NCBI GenBank assembly: GCA_014800535.1
Contig: JAAVFW010000002.1
Location: forward strand, 8,530-72,529
Direction of reading: 5' to 3'
Source: Bacteroidales bacterium
GTDB lineage: Bacteria; Bacteroidota; Bacteroidia; Bacteroidales; Muribaculaceae
DNA: 64,000 nucleotides
Below, in pieces: positions 52,398 through 61,915 of the stretch. The notes beneath the pieces were generated by a model. The model ran no database searches, had not been told where the DNA came from, and saw only the letters and a list, made by a program, of their open reading frames with translations. The first letter of the stretch is position 1. Every line of letters starts with the position of its first letter. The position numbers were made by a program, and so were the translations under genes.

Positions 52398-53420
52398 TTA
52401 TTTATGTTTAAGACTGAAAGCATTGAAATGCCATGTGAGACCTGCCGAAACAAAAAGACTCTTGTCTTGCATCACATCGGCAGTGTTTGTGTTGTGACCC
52501 CACGCATAATAGAGATTGGCATGCAGACGGAGTGTATGCCGACGGTGGAGAAGAGGGTAGAACTCAACGCCTCCTCCGACCATTTTCAGGCTTGTGCCGG
52601 CATAAACGGTGTAATCCTTATCAGTGTGAGATGCATTGCGGTCGTAGGTGCCTTTTACATGCACTCTCCAGCGGTCGGTGGGATTATAGGCTAATTCTCC
52701 CATGACGGTGCAATCCTTGAAGAAGAAAGCCTGTCCGGAAGCTGCACGGTTCATGTAGTCGAGTTCCAGCACAAACTTATCGAATGAGAACTTGTTGCCC
52801 AATGCGATATAGTTGATGTAGCGACCCTTGGCATATTCAATCATGTTGGCAGAGAAGAGCGACTCATAGATGCCATGATGTCCTGACCACATCAGATTGT
52901 AGCTGTACATGTTGCGGTTTTCGCGGGTGAAAAACGGACTCTGTGTCACCTGAAATGACAGACGGTCGTTGGAGGTGACGTCAAACCCTGCCGAAACACC
53001 CATGTCATAACACGGAATGTTGTTAAGGAAGACAGAGCATGAATAAAGGTCCTTCGGATTGCGGTCATACTCATAGCCGCCAATCATCACAATCTCTTTA
53101 CCGGCCTGGAAATGCCATCTGTCGATTGCATAGTCAAGATATAACCAGTCTGTCGAATCGAAAAAGTTTGAATCGAAAGTGGCCTTGTTGAACCGTTGAC
53201 GCCATGAATAGGTCAGACCCGGAATTATTTCACCGTCGACACGAAGCATAAGATATTTTCCTTCAAACCCGGAATTGCTGTTGTCGGTGTGTCCGTCAAT
53301 ACTTTCATGTTGGAAATCAACGCGGGCATCAATGCCGACGCTGACAATGTCAGTCTCCTGTGAAAAGGCTGCCGACGCTACGAGCAGACCTGCCGAGAGA
53401 GCTGTAAGATGTTTTTTCAT
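52398..53420 (-). CDS. Outer-membrane porin-like beta-barrel protein
   Basis: A 340-residue protein with a signal peptide (MKKHLTALSAGLLVASAAFS) and about 16 alternating beta-strands with aromatic girdle residues (RWHFQAGKEIVMIGGYEYD, KFVLELDYMNRAASGQAFF, RWRVHVKGTYDRNASH, LFVSAGLTWHFNAF). The layout and the early YLMLRVDGEIIPGLTYSWRQR resemble OprO/OprP-type porins common in Bacteroidetes. The last residues (KHK) do not give the usual terminal Phe. It is expressed from its own promoter (53499-53529) with the Gate-domain gene downstream. Substrate unknown. Confidence 0.78.
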   Translation of the reverse strand: MKKHLTALSAGLLVASAAFSQETDIVSVGIDARVDFQHESIDGHTDNSNSGFEGKYLMLRVDGEIIPGLTYSWRQRFNKATFDSNFFDSTDWLYLDYAIDRWHFQAGKEIVMIGGYEYDRNPKDLYSCSVFLNNIPCYDMGVSAGFDVTSNDRLSFQVTQSPFFTRENRNMYSYNLMWSGHHGIYESLFSANMIEYAKGRYINYIALGNKFSFDKFVLELDYMNRAASGQAFFFKDCTVMGELAYNPTDRWRVHVKGTYDRNASHTDKDYTVYAGTSLKMVGGGVEFYPLLHRRHTLRLHANLYYAWGHNTNTADVMQDKSLFVSAGLTWHFNAFSLKHK

Positions 53421-53498
53421 CAGATAATCGTGGATGATTTCAGGTTAATATATCTAATTCATTCTCCTTTTTTTTCAGGTGAGAATGTTTTTATGATG

Positions 53499-53529
53499 CA
53501 AAATTAATTCAAATCCTTGCAACTCCAAA
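53499..53529 (-). promoter_or_regulatory. Promoter of the porin/Gate-domain operon
   Basis: Minus strand: TTTG (53529-53526), 19 bases, TAATTTTG (53506-53499), both perfect. The start would be near 53492, with a leader of about 72 bases. Confidence 0.82.
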
Positions 53530-53547
53530 ATGAAGTAAAAAGAATCT

Positions 53548-54783
53548 TTAAGATTTTCTTTTAAGTGCGACAAAGCCGATTGCAAGACAAACAGCGAGCA
53601 TTGCCACACCGATATAGAAAATCGTGTGGAAAGAAGTTCGGTCGACAATGAACCCCCATCCTCCGGATGCAATTGCGCCTCCGGCTGCCAAAGCAATAGA
53701 GACTATGGCATTGATGCGTGCGTAAGCCCGGTTTCCAAACACGGTTCTTGTCAGCATGGCTGTCTGCACTGTCACTCCGGCGTATGCCCATCCGAACATA
53801 AATGCTCCGAGAAGAAGGAGCAATAGAGAATGACCTCCAACAATCAGACTGAGCAATCCGGCGGCTCCGGCAATGGTCGTTACCATTACTCCTGCCAGAC
53901 ATCCGCGGTCGTTGATGTGTCCGAGCACAAGCTTGCCGATTGTGACACCTCCCATCGCAGCCGATGCCGCGTAGGCAGCGTTCTCAAGCGAGAAACCGAC
54001 GCTCTGCACATATCCCGGAATAAAAAGATTGAGTGTCGACATTGCCATCATGAGGAAGGCAAAAAGCATTATGGCATAGAACACCGGTGTCTTGATAGCT
54101 TCCGAATATTCCATGCCGGAGACATCGGCAGCTTTCACGCCGTCATCTTTCTTCGTGGTTGTCGAGCCGTAGGGGAGTAACCCTTTGTCAGCCGGGTAAT
54201 CCCGCAACAGAAGATATAAGACGGGAGTCTCGATGAGAAGAATGAAAAGTCCGAACCCGGTGTAGGCCCAACGCCAGCCGAAGGAATTGATGACAGCTCC
54301 ACCTATCGGGTTGAAAATCATACCGCCAATACCGGAAGCGGCTGAACACAAACCCATCATCAATCCCACTTTTGCCACAAACCAACGGTTAACAAGTGTC
54401 GGAAATCCCAAATATAAAAGAAAAGCAACACTGAATCCGAGAAGTATTCCGGCAATCCAGAACTCCCACACCGCAGAGCATAATCCCATCCCAATCAGTG
54501 TCAATCCCATGAGAATTGAACTCCCGGTCAGAAGTTTACGCGCACTGTATTTCTCAATCCACTTCCCCGCGAACGGAAGAAGGAGCGACGACGCTATATA
54601 CATTAACGACATGTAAATGCCAAATTCTCCGACAGTCACTCCGAGCGACTGGCTGACCGGTTTATAGAAGATGCCGGCACAACTGAATGTGATTCCGATG
54701 TTGACCCCCATCATGAGGCAGCAACATGCCACAATCACAAATCCATAGTGCATGGCAGATGAACGGATTGAATCGTTGTTCAT
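53548..54783 (-). CDS. MFS transporter
   Basis: A 411-residue carrier with 12 membrane helices. The loop after helix 2 reads GKWIEKYSARKLLTGSSILMG (in parts: GKWIEKYSARKLL), the MFS motif A analogue, and a second copy follows in the C-half (GKLVLGHINDRGCLAGVM, in parts). The centre has GFSVAFLLYLGFPTLVNRWF and GIGGMIFNPIGGAVINSFGWR, typical of the OFA (oxalate/formate antiporter-like) group of monocarboxylate carriers. The exact substrate is unknown. A minus-strand -7 box lies at 54815-54822. Confidence 0.86.
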   Translation of the reverse strand: MNNDSIRSSAMHYGFVIVACCCLMMGVNIGITFSCAGIFYKPVSQSLGVTVGEFGIYMSLMYIASSLLLPFAGKWIEKYSARKLLTGSSILMGLTLIGMGLCSAVWEFWIAGILLGFSVAFLLYLGFPTLVNRWFVAKVGLMMGLCSAASGIGGMIFNPIGGAVINSFGWRWAYTGFGLFILLIETPVLYLLLRDYPADKGLLPYGSTTTKKDDGVKAADVSGMEYSEAIKTPVFYAIMLFAFLMMAMSTLNLFIPGYVQSVGFSLENAAYAASAAMGGVTIGKLVLGHINDRGCLAGVMVTTIAGAAGLLSLIVGGHSLLLLLLGAFMFGWAYAGVTVQTAMLTRTVFGNRAYARINAIVSIALAAGGAIASGGWGFIVDRTSFHTIFYIGVAMLAVCLAIGFVALKRKS

Positions 54784-54814
54784 TGGTTTGTGAAGATTTA
54801 AGTTTAAATTTCTG

Positions 54815-54822
54815 CAAAGTTA
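54815..54822 (-). promoter_or_regulatory. -7 box for the MFS gene
   Basis: Minus strand TAACTTTG, a perfect -7 box, 32 bases before the start codon. No clear -33 box. Confidence 0.55.
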
Positions 54823-54916
54823 GTCAAAAAATTCAGATGAAGTGCTGATAACAGATGTTTCTATTGATGACTGAACCTCAGTTTGGAACGGTGTCTTATT
54901 GAGCATGAGAATCATT

Positions 54917-54948
54917 GTTGTATATTAGAATTTATTTTTTTAACTTTG
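54917..54948 (+). promoter_or_regulatory. Promoter of the secreted repeat-protein gene
   Basis: GTTG at 54917-54920, 20 bases, then TAACTTTG at 54941-54948. The start is expected near 54954. This favours the ATG at 54995 (40-base leader) over the one at 54965. Confidence 0.72.
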
Positions 54949-54994
54949 CGAGTAGTAAATCAAAATGATTGAATTTAAAAAAAACTTTAGGTTT

Positions 54995-56125
54995 ATGAAT
55001 AAAAAATTACTTGCTTTGGCTTGTCTATTCGGATTCGTTCCTTTTGTGAATGTTTCTGCTGCCGACATGTCTGTTGATTCGTCTGCGGTCTATGCAGCCG
55101 AGGGGCAGTATGCAGCTCCCGTTATCTCTCTTGAATCCGGCACATACCGACCCAATACCATTGTGGAAATAACCGCTCCCGAAGATGGCATTGTGGCTTA
55201 TCGTTTTGTGTCTGACAAGAGCACACCCTCACCTTTTGCAGCTGCTGATTGGATTGATACAGGTGCCTCCACTTTCAATTACACTCTTTTTGAAAGCGGC
55301 ACACTCGAAGCTAAGACAATTGGTGACAACGGCACCGAGAGTGAGGTTGTTTCAGCAATCTACACTGTGGAAGATAACAGCAAATGGGCTGCTCCTACCT
55401 ATTCTGTTGAAAACTATGGCTCATATCCCGAAGGTACAGAAATCACCATTACTGCTCCCGAAGGTGCATACGTGGCATATATTATGGATGTTTCAACAGG
55501 CGGAGGCGGAGGTTTCCTCCCTGCTGACAATGCGGCATACGCCGGCTTCGATTTTATCAAAACCGACGAAAACAGCTTTACATTTAAGCTTGAAGGCACT
55601 TCTTACCTTACTGTTTATTCATACGGCGAGGGTAGGAGTGACAGCGACAGAGTGTTTGCGACATTCTACATGTCTGTGCCTAAGAAAACTCTCGATGTGC
55701 CGACTTTCTCTCCGGAGAGCGGAAACAAGTTCACCGGCACTGATGGTGAGGTGACAATCACTTCGCCTGAGGGTTCTGTGGTGCAATACATGGTTATCAA
55801 CAATGACAATCTTGATGCTTACAGCCCCAGTGTGACAGCCAAGACAAATGTTGCCACCATCACTCTCTCAAGTGAGGAGGGTAAGAGCTATGAGGTGCGT
55901 GCATGGTCAATCAACAGCACCGACAGCGAATATGAAAGTGTGAGTGAAATGGCTACTGCTCTTTACACCTTCGAAACAGTGTCGGTTGAAGAAATTTCAG
56001 CAGAGTTCGGTGGCAACGCTGAGTTCTTCACAATGGATGGTGTGCGTGTTAACGAAAAAACACTCGCTCCCGGAATCTATGTAGTTGTCAAGGATGGTAA
56101 ATCATCAAAGATTCTTGTGAAATAA
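54995..56125 (+). CDS. Secreted protein with three beta-sandwich repeats and C-terminal sorting-like domain
   Basis: A 376-residue exported protein whose signal peptide begins MNKKLLALACLFGFVPFVNV. Three repeats of about 85-100 residues begin APVISLESGTYRPNTIVEIT, APTYSVENYGSYPEGTEITI and VPTFSPESGNKFTGTDGEVT, each followed by a SPEG/APEG/APEDG turn and a V.Y.. strand; they resemble the chitobiase C-terminal (CHB_HEX_C) domain. The last 45 residues (FFTMDGVRVNEKTLAPGIYVVV, in part, ending KSSKILVK) look like the short C-terminal domain of many Bacteroidales secreted proteins. Binding partner unknown. An in-frame ATG lies at 54965, but the promoter position argues against it. Confidence 0.72.
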   Translation: MNKKLLALACLFGFVPFVNVSAADMSVDSSAVYAAEGQYAAPVISLESGTYRPNTIVEITAPEDGIVAYRFVSDKSTPSPFAAADWIDTGASTFNYTLFESGTLEAKTIGDNGTESEVVSAIYTVEDNSKWAAPTYSVENYGSYPEGTEITITAPEGAYVAYIMDVSTGGGGGFLPADNAAYAGFDFIKTDENSFTFKLEGTSYLTVYSYGEGRSDSDRVFATFYMSVPKKTLDVPTFSPESGNKFTGTDGEVTITSPEGSVVQYMVINNDNLDAYSPSVTAKTNVATITLSSEEGKSYEVRAWSINSTDSEYESVSEMATALYTFETVSVEEISAEFGGNAEFFTMDGVRVNEKTLAPGIYVVVKDGKSSKILVK

Positions 56126-56290
56126 TAAATCTCTCATTTTTGGTAAGAGTCCGGCTTCCTGAAATATGGAGGTCGGACTCTCTTTTTTTTATTGCGCTTA
56201 AAGAATTGTTATTTAGAATGTTTGCGTAAGTTGAAATTACGGCATAGTTGCTTACCGATAAAATAGAATTAAAAAAAATCGAAAAAATAT

Positions 56291-56321
56291 TTTGTGGGTT
56301 AAAAAAAAATACCTAATTTTG
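56291..56321 (+). promoter_or_regulatory. Promoter of tRNA-Leu
   Basis: TTTG at 56291-56294, 19 bases, TAATTTTG at 56314-56321: a full consensus match ending 12 bases before the tRNA. Confidence 0.85.
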
Positions 56322-56333
56322 CAGTGTCAAAAG

Positions 56334-56415
56334 GCGCACGTGGCGTAATTGGTAGCCGCGCTAGACTTAGGATCTAGTGTCTAACGACGTGGGGGTTCGA
56401 GTCCCTTCGTGCGCA
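56334..56415 (+). tRNA. tRNA-Leu (anticodon UAG)
   Basis: The sequence folds as a class II tRNA of 82 bases. The acceptor stem is GCGCACG with CGTGCGC and discriminator A. The anticodon stem CTAGA/TCTAG holds the loop CTTAGGA, giving anticodon TAG (reads CUA/CUN Leu). A long variable arm (TGTCTAACGACGT) is as expected for Leu. The T loop is GTTCGAG. The 3' CCA is not encoded and must be added. Confidence 0.95.
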
Positions 56416-56426
56416 CTGAGAATGTT

Positions 56427-56460
56427 AACCTGTCACATGATAATGTCGGCAGGTTTTTTT
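56427..56460 (+). terminator. Rho-independent terminator of tRNA-Leu
   Basis: AACCTG (56427-56432) pairs with CAGGTT (56450-56455), with an inner ACAT/ATGT stem and a run of seven T beginning at 56454. Confidence 0.85.
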
Positions 56461-56518
56461 CATTTTTACATCCCGTGATGTATTATTTAATTTGTGTTAC
56501 ATATACTTACTTATAGAT

Positions 56519-58036
56519 ATGATTCGTAAGATTCTCGCAGGTGTATTGCTTGTTGCTTCAGCGATGTTCTCACCCGGCACATCACTTGCCAATCCAAAAC
56601 GTGAATTTCGGGGAGCATGGCTGCATGTTATCGGTCAATCTCAATATATGAATCTTCAGCAGAAGTCAACCAAAGCTGTAAAGGACTATATTATCGGACA
56701 GCTCGACAAACTGCAGAGCGCAGGTTGTAACGCTGTTATCTTTCAGGTGCGTCCAACGGCCGACGCTGTGTATAAATCAGAGCTTGAACCCTGGTCATAT
56801 TGGCTCACCGGTAAACGCGGAAAAGCTCCTCAGACAGATTGGGACCCGATGCAATTCACTCTCGAAGAAGCTCATAAAAGAGGTATGGAGTTTCACGCTT
56901 GGCTGAACCCTTACCGCGTCACCTCGACCGCAAAGGAGGTATTGCCGATTAATCATGTCTCAAACAAAGAGCCTCACCGTTTCGTGCGCTTCAACGGTCA
57001 GATTCTGTTCGACCCTGCTTATCAGGAAAACCGCGACGCTATATGTGAGGTTGTCGACGATATTGTCAGTCGTTACGATGTCGACGCTATTCATATCGAC
57101 GATTACTTCTATCCGTATCCAGCCTCAGGCATGAAGTTTGACGGCGACAATGCGAGCTATGCCAAGTTTGGAAAAGGGATGCTCCGCAACGATTGGCGTC
57201 GCCACAATGTCGATTTGCTGATCGAACAACTTCACAAGACAATCAAAACCCGCAAACCGTGGGTTCGTTTCGGGGTGTCTCCCTTCGGCATCTGGCGAAA
57301 TAAATCGTCAGACCCTCGTGGCAGCAACAGCTCCGGACTTCAGAACTATGATGACCTTTATGCCGACGTCCTGCTTTGGGCTAAGAACGGCTGGATTGAT
57401 TACATGGCTCCACAGCTTTACTGGACTCTCGATATGAAAGCCGCTCCGAGCCGTCACCTTGCCAAATGGTGGAACGACAATGCAAACGGAGTAGACATAT
57501 ATATAGGTCAGGATATTCAACGCACAATGAATACGCCCGACCCCGGAAATAAGGATAAGAATGAACTCGATACGAAAGTAAAGCTCTCACGACAGTTGCC
57601 CAACGTAAAGGGTAATGTGTGGTGGCATGGATATTGGCTCACCGGCAACTATAAAGGAGTTGCCGACTCACTCACAAATAAGTATCAGAGCACACTCGCG
57701 CTTGCCCCTGCCTACGGCAATCTGTCGAAACATCCGCAGCAGGTCAGCGACCTCAGAAAGCTTAGCGACGATAAAGGGATTTTCATCTCATGGAAAGCTC
57801 CCGAAAAAGGTGTGAAACATTCCGAGACCGACGCTGTGAAATATGTCGTCTATGAATTTCTTCCCGGCGAAGATATAGATATCGAGGATTCTGCGGCTAT
57901 TATAGCTGTGACACCCATGACGAAAGTCCTTGTAGGCGATTCCTCATCGGCTCATGAATTGAAAGGTCACACATTTGTTGTCACCTCTCTCGACCGTATG
58001 AACCGTGAGTCGCAACCTGCAAGAATCGAACTTTAA
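56519..58036 (+). CDS. GHL10/YddW-family glycoside hydrolase-like protein
   Basis: A 505-residue exported protein. After a signal peptide (about 1-25) comes REFRGAWLHVIGQSQY, then AVIFQVRPTADAVYKSELEPW near 74-94, HAWLNPYRVTS near 125 and AIHIDDYFYPYP near 190, which are the signatures of the GHL10 (DUF187) TIM-barrel family. The last 100 residues are an Fn3-like domain (GIFISWKAPE). Relatives cleave glycan strands (possibly denuded peptidoglycan), but activity is shown for few. I start at 56519 (MIRKI); an upstream ATG at 56492 would add nine residues before the signal. Confidence 0.86.
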   Translation: MIRKILAGVLLVASAMFSPGTSLANPKREFRGAWLHVIGQSQYMNLQQKSTKAVKDYIIGQLDKLQSAGCNAVIFQVRPTADAVYKSELEPWSYWLTGKRGKAPQTDWDPMQFTLEEAHKRGMEFHAWLNPYRVTSTAKEVLPINHVSNKEPHRFVRFNGQILFDPAYQENRDAICEVVDDIVSRYDVDAIHIDDYFYPYPASGMKFDGDNASYAKFGKGMLRNDWRRHNVDLLIEQLHKTIKTRKPWVRFGVSPFGIWRNKSSDPRGSNSSGLQNYDDLYADVLLWAKNGWIDYMAPQLYWTLDMKAAPSRHLAKWWNDNANGVDIYIGQDIQRTMNTPDPGNKDKNELDTKVKLSRQLPNVKGNVWWHGYWLTGNYKGVADSLTNKYQSTLALAPAYGNLSKHPQQVSDLRKLSDDKGIFISWKAPEKGVKHSETDAVKYVVYEFLPGEDIDIEDSAAIIAVTPMTKVLVGDSSSAHELKGHTFVVTSLDRMNRESQPARIEL

Positions 58037-58151
58037 GACCTTCAGAAACCGGATTTAAGACCTCGTTGCTGAAGGTCTTAAATTTTTATCCTTCCGTCGC
58101 TAAACTTTTCAGAGATAACGTTGTCTTAATCTTAGTTAGTTAAGTTTTCAG

Positions 58152-60647
58152 ATGAAAAAACATTATATTTCGACTTTGATTATGTCGGCATTGGCACTCT
58201 CCGCTTTCGCCGACGGCAATATCACCGGCACTGTGGTCAACAAGCAGACCGGACTACCAATGGATTTTGTAAATGTCCAGCTCTTTGATGCTGTCAGCGG
58301 TAAACCTCTTCCTGTCGGAACCACAACCGACGATAAGGGTGTCTTCTCGCTTGATAAAGTGGCCGACGGAAAATATCTTGTCAAAATCACCAATATAGGC
58401 TCTGTCGATCAGGAGCGCCCGGTGACTGTGAGCGGAGGAGACGTCAATCTCGGACTCTTCCGTCTTGCCGACGATGTCAAATTGCTGCAGGAAGTGACCG
58501 TTGAGGGTGTCAGATCGCAGATGCGCTTCGAGCTCGACAAGAAAGTCTTTCAGGTAGATGCCAATGTGATGGCTGCCGGTCAGTCGGCAAGCGAACTGCT
58601 TGAATCAATCCCCTCCGTAGAGGTTGACCAGGACGGTGAGGTTTCATTGCGTGGCGACTCATCCGTTACAATCTGGATTAACGGTAGAGAGTCAGGTCTT
58701 ACAGCCGATAATCGTGCGCAGATTCTTGAGCAGATCCCTGCCGAGTCGATAGAGAGTATCGAGGTGATTACAAACCCTTCGGCTAAATACAGCCCCGAAG
58801 GAACATCAGGCATTATCAATATTATTCTTAAGAAAGACCGTAAGGCAGGTTATTTCGGAAGTGCCGAAATTGGTGCTAACTCCCGCGGAGGCGCAAACGC
58901 CGGTTTTAATTTTAACTACAACAGCTCTAAGGTGGAATCATACGCAAGCATAGGGTGGCGTATGAGACACAACACTGCCGGCGGCTCCAGGTCTGAACGT
59001 TACTATCAGCAGGATTTCCTCGGATTTGACGATCTCCCGGCGTGGCTCATCTCGGAAGGGAAGCAGAAAAGTCACGGCAACACTATCTTCCTGCGCGCCG
59101 GAACAACCTGGCATATCACCGACAATGACGCGCTCAGTGCCTCAGCCTACGGTATGTTCGGTCATCGTTGGGGATCATCAATAACCGATTACACCTCAAA
59201 CCTCCTCAACCAGTGGAACAGCGACTTGCAACGACGCTACAACAAGTCTGACAACCGCGGTGCGCATGCCGAGTTGGCTTACAAACATGAGTGGAGCAAA
59301 AACCACACTCTCGATGTGTCGATAGGTTACAACCATTGGGGTGGTCCGATGAACAATGAATATTATGAAAACTTCGGATATGAAGAAGGTGTCATGCCGG
59401 TCGAAGATCAGCTCACCGATTTGTATCGTATGCAGCGCACTACCATTAACCTCAACTCGATAGAGGCGAAGGTTGACTATACGCAGCATTTCTTCTCCTG
59501 GTTGAAACTTGAAGCCGGTTTCGACGGTAATTACAGCCATGAGAACACCCCGGTGATTACTCTTGAAGGCACATCTCAGGAATCGGCGGTCAATAACCCT
59601 GATCTATATAATCGCTTCCTCTACACAAATAACATATCTGCGCTTTATTTCACCCTTGGAGGTAATGTTAAGAACTTCTCATATTCAGCAGGTCTGCGCG
59701 GTGAGGCATGGCAGGTTTACACTCGCTCGCTCGAATGGGGAGAATCAAAAGCCGATGTGCCGCAATACAACAAAAACTTCTTCTCACTTTTCCCCTCGGT
59801 GTTCCTCTCTTACTCATTGCCGATGGACAACGAGTTGCAGATCAACTATACCCGCAGAATACGTCGTCCGTGGGGCGGAATGCTCAACTCTTTCCGCGAC
59901 ATTCAGGACCCGACAAACATCTCTTACGGTAATCCCGAACTTGAACCGCAGTATTCCAATGCTTTTGAGCTGAACTACATCAAGTCATGGACCTCTCACA
60001 TGATTAGTGTGTCAGGTTATCTGCGCACGGCCGACAACACGATGAACCGCATCAGCTATATGGCAGACAATGTGCTTTACACCACTTGGGCAAACGTGTC
60101 GAAGGAAACAAACCTCGGTGTGGAAATCGTTGCCAAAAACAATCTTTTCCGCATCCTCGACCTGACTACCACTCTTAACCTCTATAACAACCATATCTCG
60201 GCATGGAGCATGATGTTCAAGGGTGATAACGACTATTATCCCATCTCCGGCGACGCCCGCAACTCGTTTGCGTGGGATATCAGATGTATGGCTTCCGTGC
60301 GTCTCCCCTGGCAGATGTCGTTTCAGGCAACCGGTCGATATGCCTCTAAAATGCTCACTGCCCAAGGCTCGCGTCAGGGTGGCTGGAGTGTCGACGCCGG
60401 CATACGCAAGAATCTTGGCGACTGGAGCTTCTCTCTTAACTGCCGCGACATCTTCAACTCCCGCCATTTCAAGAGCACCATTGACGGCCCGAACTATACA
60501 CAATTTTCCGAACGCTGGCGTGGAGGTCGCACCTTGCAGCTGACCGTCAAATATAGCTTCGGCAATATGAAGGCTAAGAATCAGCGTCGTGACGGTGGCG
60601 ACGAACCGATGGACGGCTCAGGCTACGGCGACGGCATGGATATGTAA
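58152..60647 (+). CDS. TonB-dependent receptor-like outer-membrane protein (OMP_b-brl_3 type)
   Basis: An 831-residue outer-membrane protein. A signal peptide (1-20) is followed by a carboxypeptidase-regulatory-like domain (GNITGTVVNKQTGLPMDFVN, about 22-100) and a plug domain (SASELLESIPSVEVDQDGEV, SLRGDSSVTIWINGRES, then ESIEVITNPSAKYSPEGTSG near 205-224), then a 22-strand-type barrel ending TVKYSFGN. A Gly/Asp-rich tail (RRDGGDEPMDGSG) extends past the last strand. No SusD partner is next to it, so it is not a classic glycan-utilisation pair. Ligand unknown. It stands alone between two good terminators. Confidence 0.9.
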   Translation: MKKHYISTLIMSALALSAFADGNITGTVVNKQTGLPMDFVNVQLFDAVSGKPLPVGTTTDDKGVFSLDKVADGKYLVKITNIGSVDQERPVTVSGGDVNLGLFRLADDVKLLQEVTVEGVRSQMRFELDKKVFQVDANVMAAGQSASELLESIPSVEVDQDGEVSLRGDSSVTIWINGRESGLTADNRAQILEQIPAESIESIEVITNPSAKYSPEGTSGIINIILKKDRKAGYFGSAEIGANSRGGANAGFNFNYNSSKVESYASIGWRMRHNTAGGSRSERYYQQDFLGFDDLPAWLISEGKQKSHGNTIFLRAGTTWHITDNDALSASAYGMFGHRWGSSITDYTSNLLNQWNSDLQRRYNKSDNRGAHAELAYKHEWSKNHTLDVSIGYNHWGGPMNNEYYENFGYEEGVMPVEDQLTDLYRMQRTTINLNSIEAKVDYTQHFFSWLKLEAGFDGNYSHENTPVITLEGTSQESAVNNPDLYNRFLYTNNISALYFTLGGNVKNFSYSAGLRGEAWQVYTRSLEWGESKADVPQYNKNFFSLFPSVFLSYSLPMDNELQINYTRRIRRPWGGMLNSFRDIQDPTNISYGNPELEPQYSNAFELNYIKSWTSHMISVSGYLRTADNTMNRISYMADNVLYTTWANVSKETNLGVEIVAKNNLFRILDLTTTLNLYNNHISAWSMMFKGDNDYYPISGDARNSFAWDIRCMASVRLPWQMSFQATGRYASKMLTAQGSRQGGWSVDAGIRKNLGDWSFSLNCRDIFNSRHFKSTIDGPNYTQFSERWRGGRTLQLTVKYSFGNMKAKNQRRDGGDEPMDGSGYGDGMDM

Positions 60648-60664
60648 TCCTGAAATAATAAGAT

Positions 60665-60742
60665 CCACTTCAACTGTGAGAAGCAGTTGAAGTGGAGATA
60701 GATAAAGACGAGGTGTGTCAATTTTCAGTTGACACACCTCGT
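60665..60742. terminator. Two consecutive hairpin terminators
   Basis: The first stem is 12 bp (60665-60676 with 60684-60695) and the second 14 bp (60708-60721 with 60729-60742), both perfect. They lie between the convergent receptor and asparaginase genes, and the pair should block read-through in both directions. Confidence 0.85.
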
Positions 60743-60781
60743 TTATATTAGCTATATCGTGAAGTCTATCTGTTCGGAATG

Positions 60782-61822
60782 TCACACTGACAGTTCACCG
60801 CAAAGAGATTCCTCCATACGTTTCTTAACCTGTGCGGTGTCATACCCTTTGCCGAAGAGATACATCATCTTGGTAATTGCTGCCTCGGAGGTCAGATCAT
60901 GACCCGGCACAACCCCTGCCTTCGACAATTCGAGTCCGGTGAGGTATCTGTTGGGAAGCACCATGCCGTTGCTGCACTGTGTGATGTTGACAATCACCAG
61001 ACCGCGCTCCACTGCCTTCTTTATCTCCTCAAGAAACCATGACTGGTTAGGGCCGTTTCCCGCGCCAAACGACTTCATGACAACCCCCTTCAGATTAGGT
61101 GCGTTCAGAATATGACTAAGAATATCCTGCTGTATGCCGGGGAAGAGGTCAAGATATAACACATCGGAACACATATTGTAATGCACGCTCAGGGGTACCT
61201 GTCGGCTGCATGTCAGAAGTGCATCCGTGTCATATTGAATGTCGAGTCCGATGGTTGCGAGGGGCGGAAAATTATTTGAGCGGAATGCGTCGAAATTCCC
61301 TGCGCTGAACTTGGTGCTTCTGTTTCCGCGAAGAAGGAAATTCTGGAAGAGAATGGCTACTTCGCGCACAACCGCCTGTCCGTGCTCATCACGTTCGGCT
61401 GCTATCTGAAGAGCGGTTATGAGATTTTCCTCACCGTCTGTTCTCACTTCGCCGATTGGTAGTTGCGATCCGGTTATGATGACCGGCTTGTCGAGTCCCT
61501 CAAGCATGAAACTCAATGCCGAGGCGGTGTATGCCATGGTGTCTGTGCCGTGTAGCACGACAAAACCGTCATACTTCTCATAGTTATCTTCAATCACCTT
61601 AGCTATTTCTCCCCAATGTTCCGGGTTCATTGCCGACGAATCGATAGGGTCTTCAAACTGGAAGTTGTCGATGTCGAAATCAAGCATCTTGATTTTGGGA
61701 ACATTGTCGATAAGATGGTCGAAGTCAAACGGTTCAAGCGCGCGTGTGTCGGGATTTTCAATCATTCCGATTGTGCCGCCTGTATATATCATCAGTATCT
61801 TGGGGCGTTTGTTGGTATCCAC
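60782..61822 (-). CDS. ansA: L-asparaginase, type I (AnsA-like)
   Basis: A 346-residue cytosolic asparaginase with no signal peptide. The first catalytic threonine is in IYTGGTIGMIEN (about 13-24), the second with Asp/Lys partners in VLHGTDTMAYTASALSFML near 92-110, and a conserved ITGSQLPIGE follows. Asn is hydrolysed to Asp and ammonia. It lies 73 bases after the HAD gene; that gap contains two copies of the intergenic repeat. Length is as usual for the AnsA group (about 340). Confidence 0.93.
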   Translation of the reverse strand: MDTNKRPKILMIYTGGTIGMIENPDTRALEPFDFDHLIDNVPKIKMLDFDIDNFQFEDPIDSSAMNPEHWGEIAKVIEDNYEKYDGFVVLHGTDTMAYTASALSFMLEGLDKPVIITGSQLPIGEVRTDGEENLITALQIAAERDEHGQAVVREVAILFQNFLLRGNRSTKFSAGNFDAFRSNNFPPLATIGLDIQYDTDALLTCSRQVPLSVHYNMCSDVLYLDLFPGIQQDILSHILNAPNLKGVVMKSFGAGNGPNQSWFLEEIKKAVERGLVIVNITQCSNGMVLPNRYLTGLELSKAGVVPGHDLTSEAAITKMMYLFGKGYDTAQVKKRMEESLCGELSV

Positions 61823-61831
61823 TTATTTTAA

Positions 61832-61915
61832 GTATTAAGTATGAGTTATGAGTTATGAAGTGAGGAGAGGGGAGTGAGGAGGTATTAAGTAATAGTTATG
61901 AGTTATGAAGTATTA
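61832..61915. repeat. Two copies of a dispersed intergenic repeat; one supplies the stop of the HAD gene
   Basis: Two units with the core AGTTATGAGTTATGAAG (about 61832-61860 and 61882-61915), preceded by GTATTAAGTA. The second copy runs into the HAD gene and encodes its last residues (ILHNS) and TAA stop. Related units lie at 62731-62804 and, in the other orientation, at 48328-48407. Confidence 0.75.

Noticed and set aside
55185..55754. Overlapping 189-codon plus-strand frame
   Set aside because: Its translation is leucine-rich, low-complexity shadow sequence of the secreted repeat protein, which has a signal peptide and clear repeats.
58152..60647. SusC of a polysaccharide utilisation locus
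   Set aside because: No SusD-type gene is adjacent and the barrel is of the shorter OMP_b-brl_3 kind.
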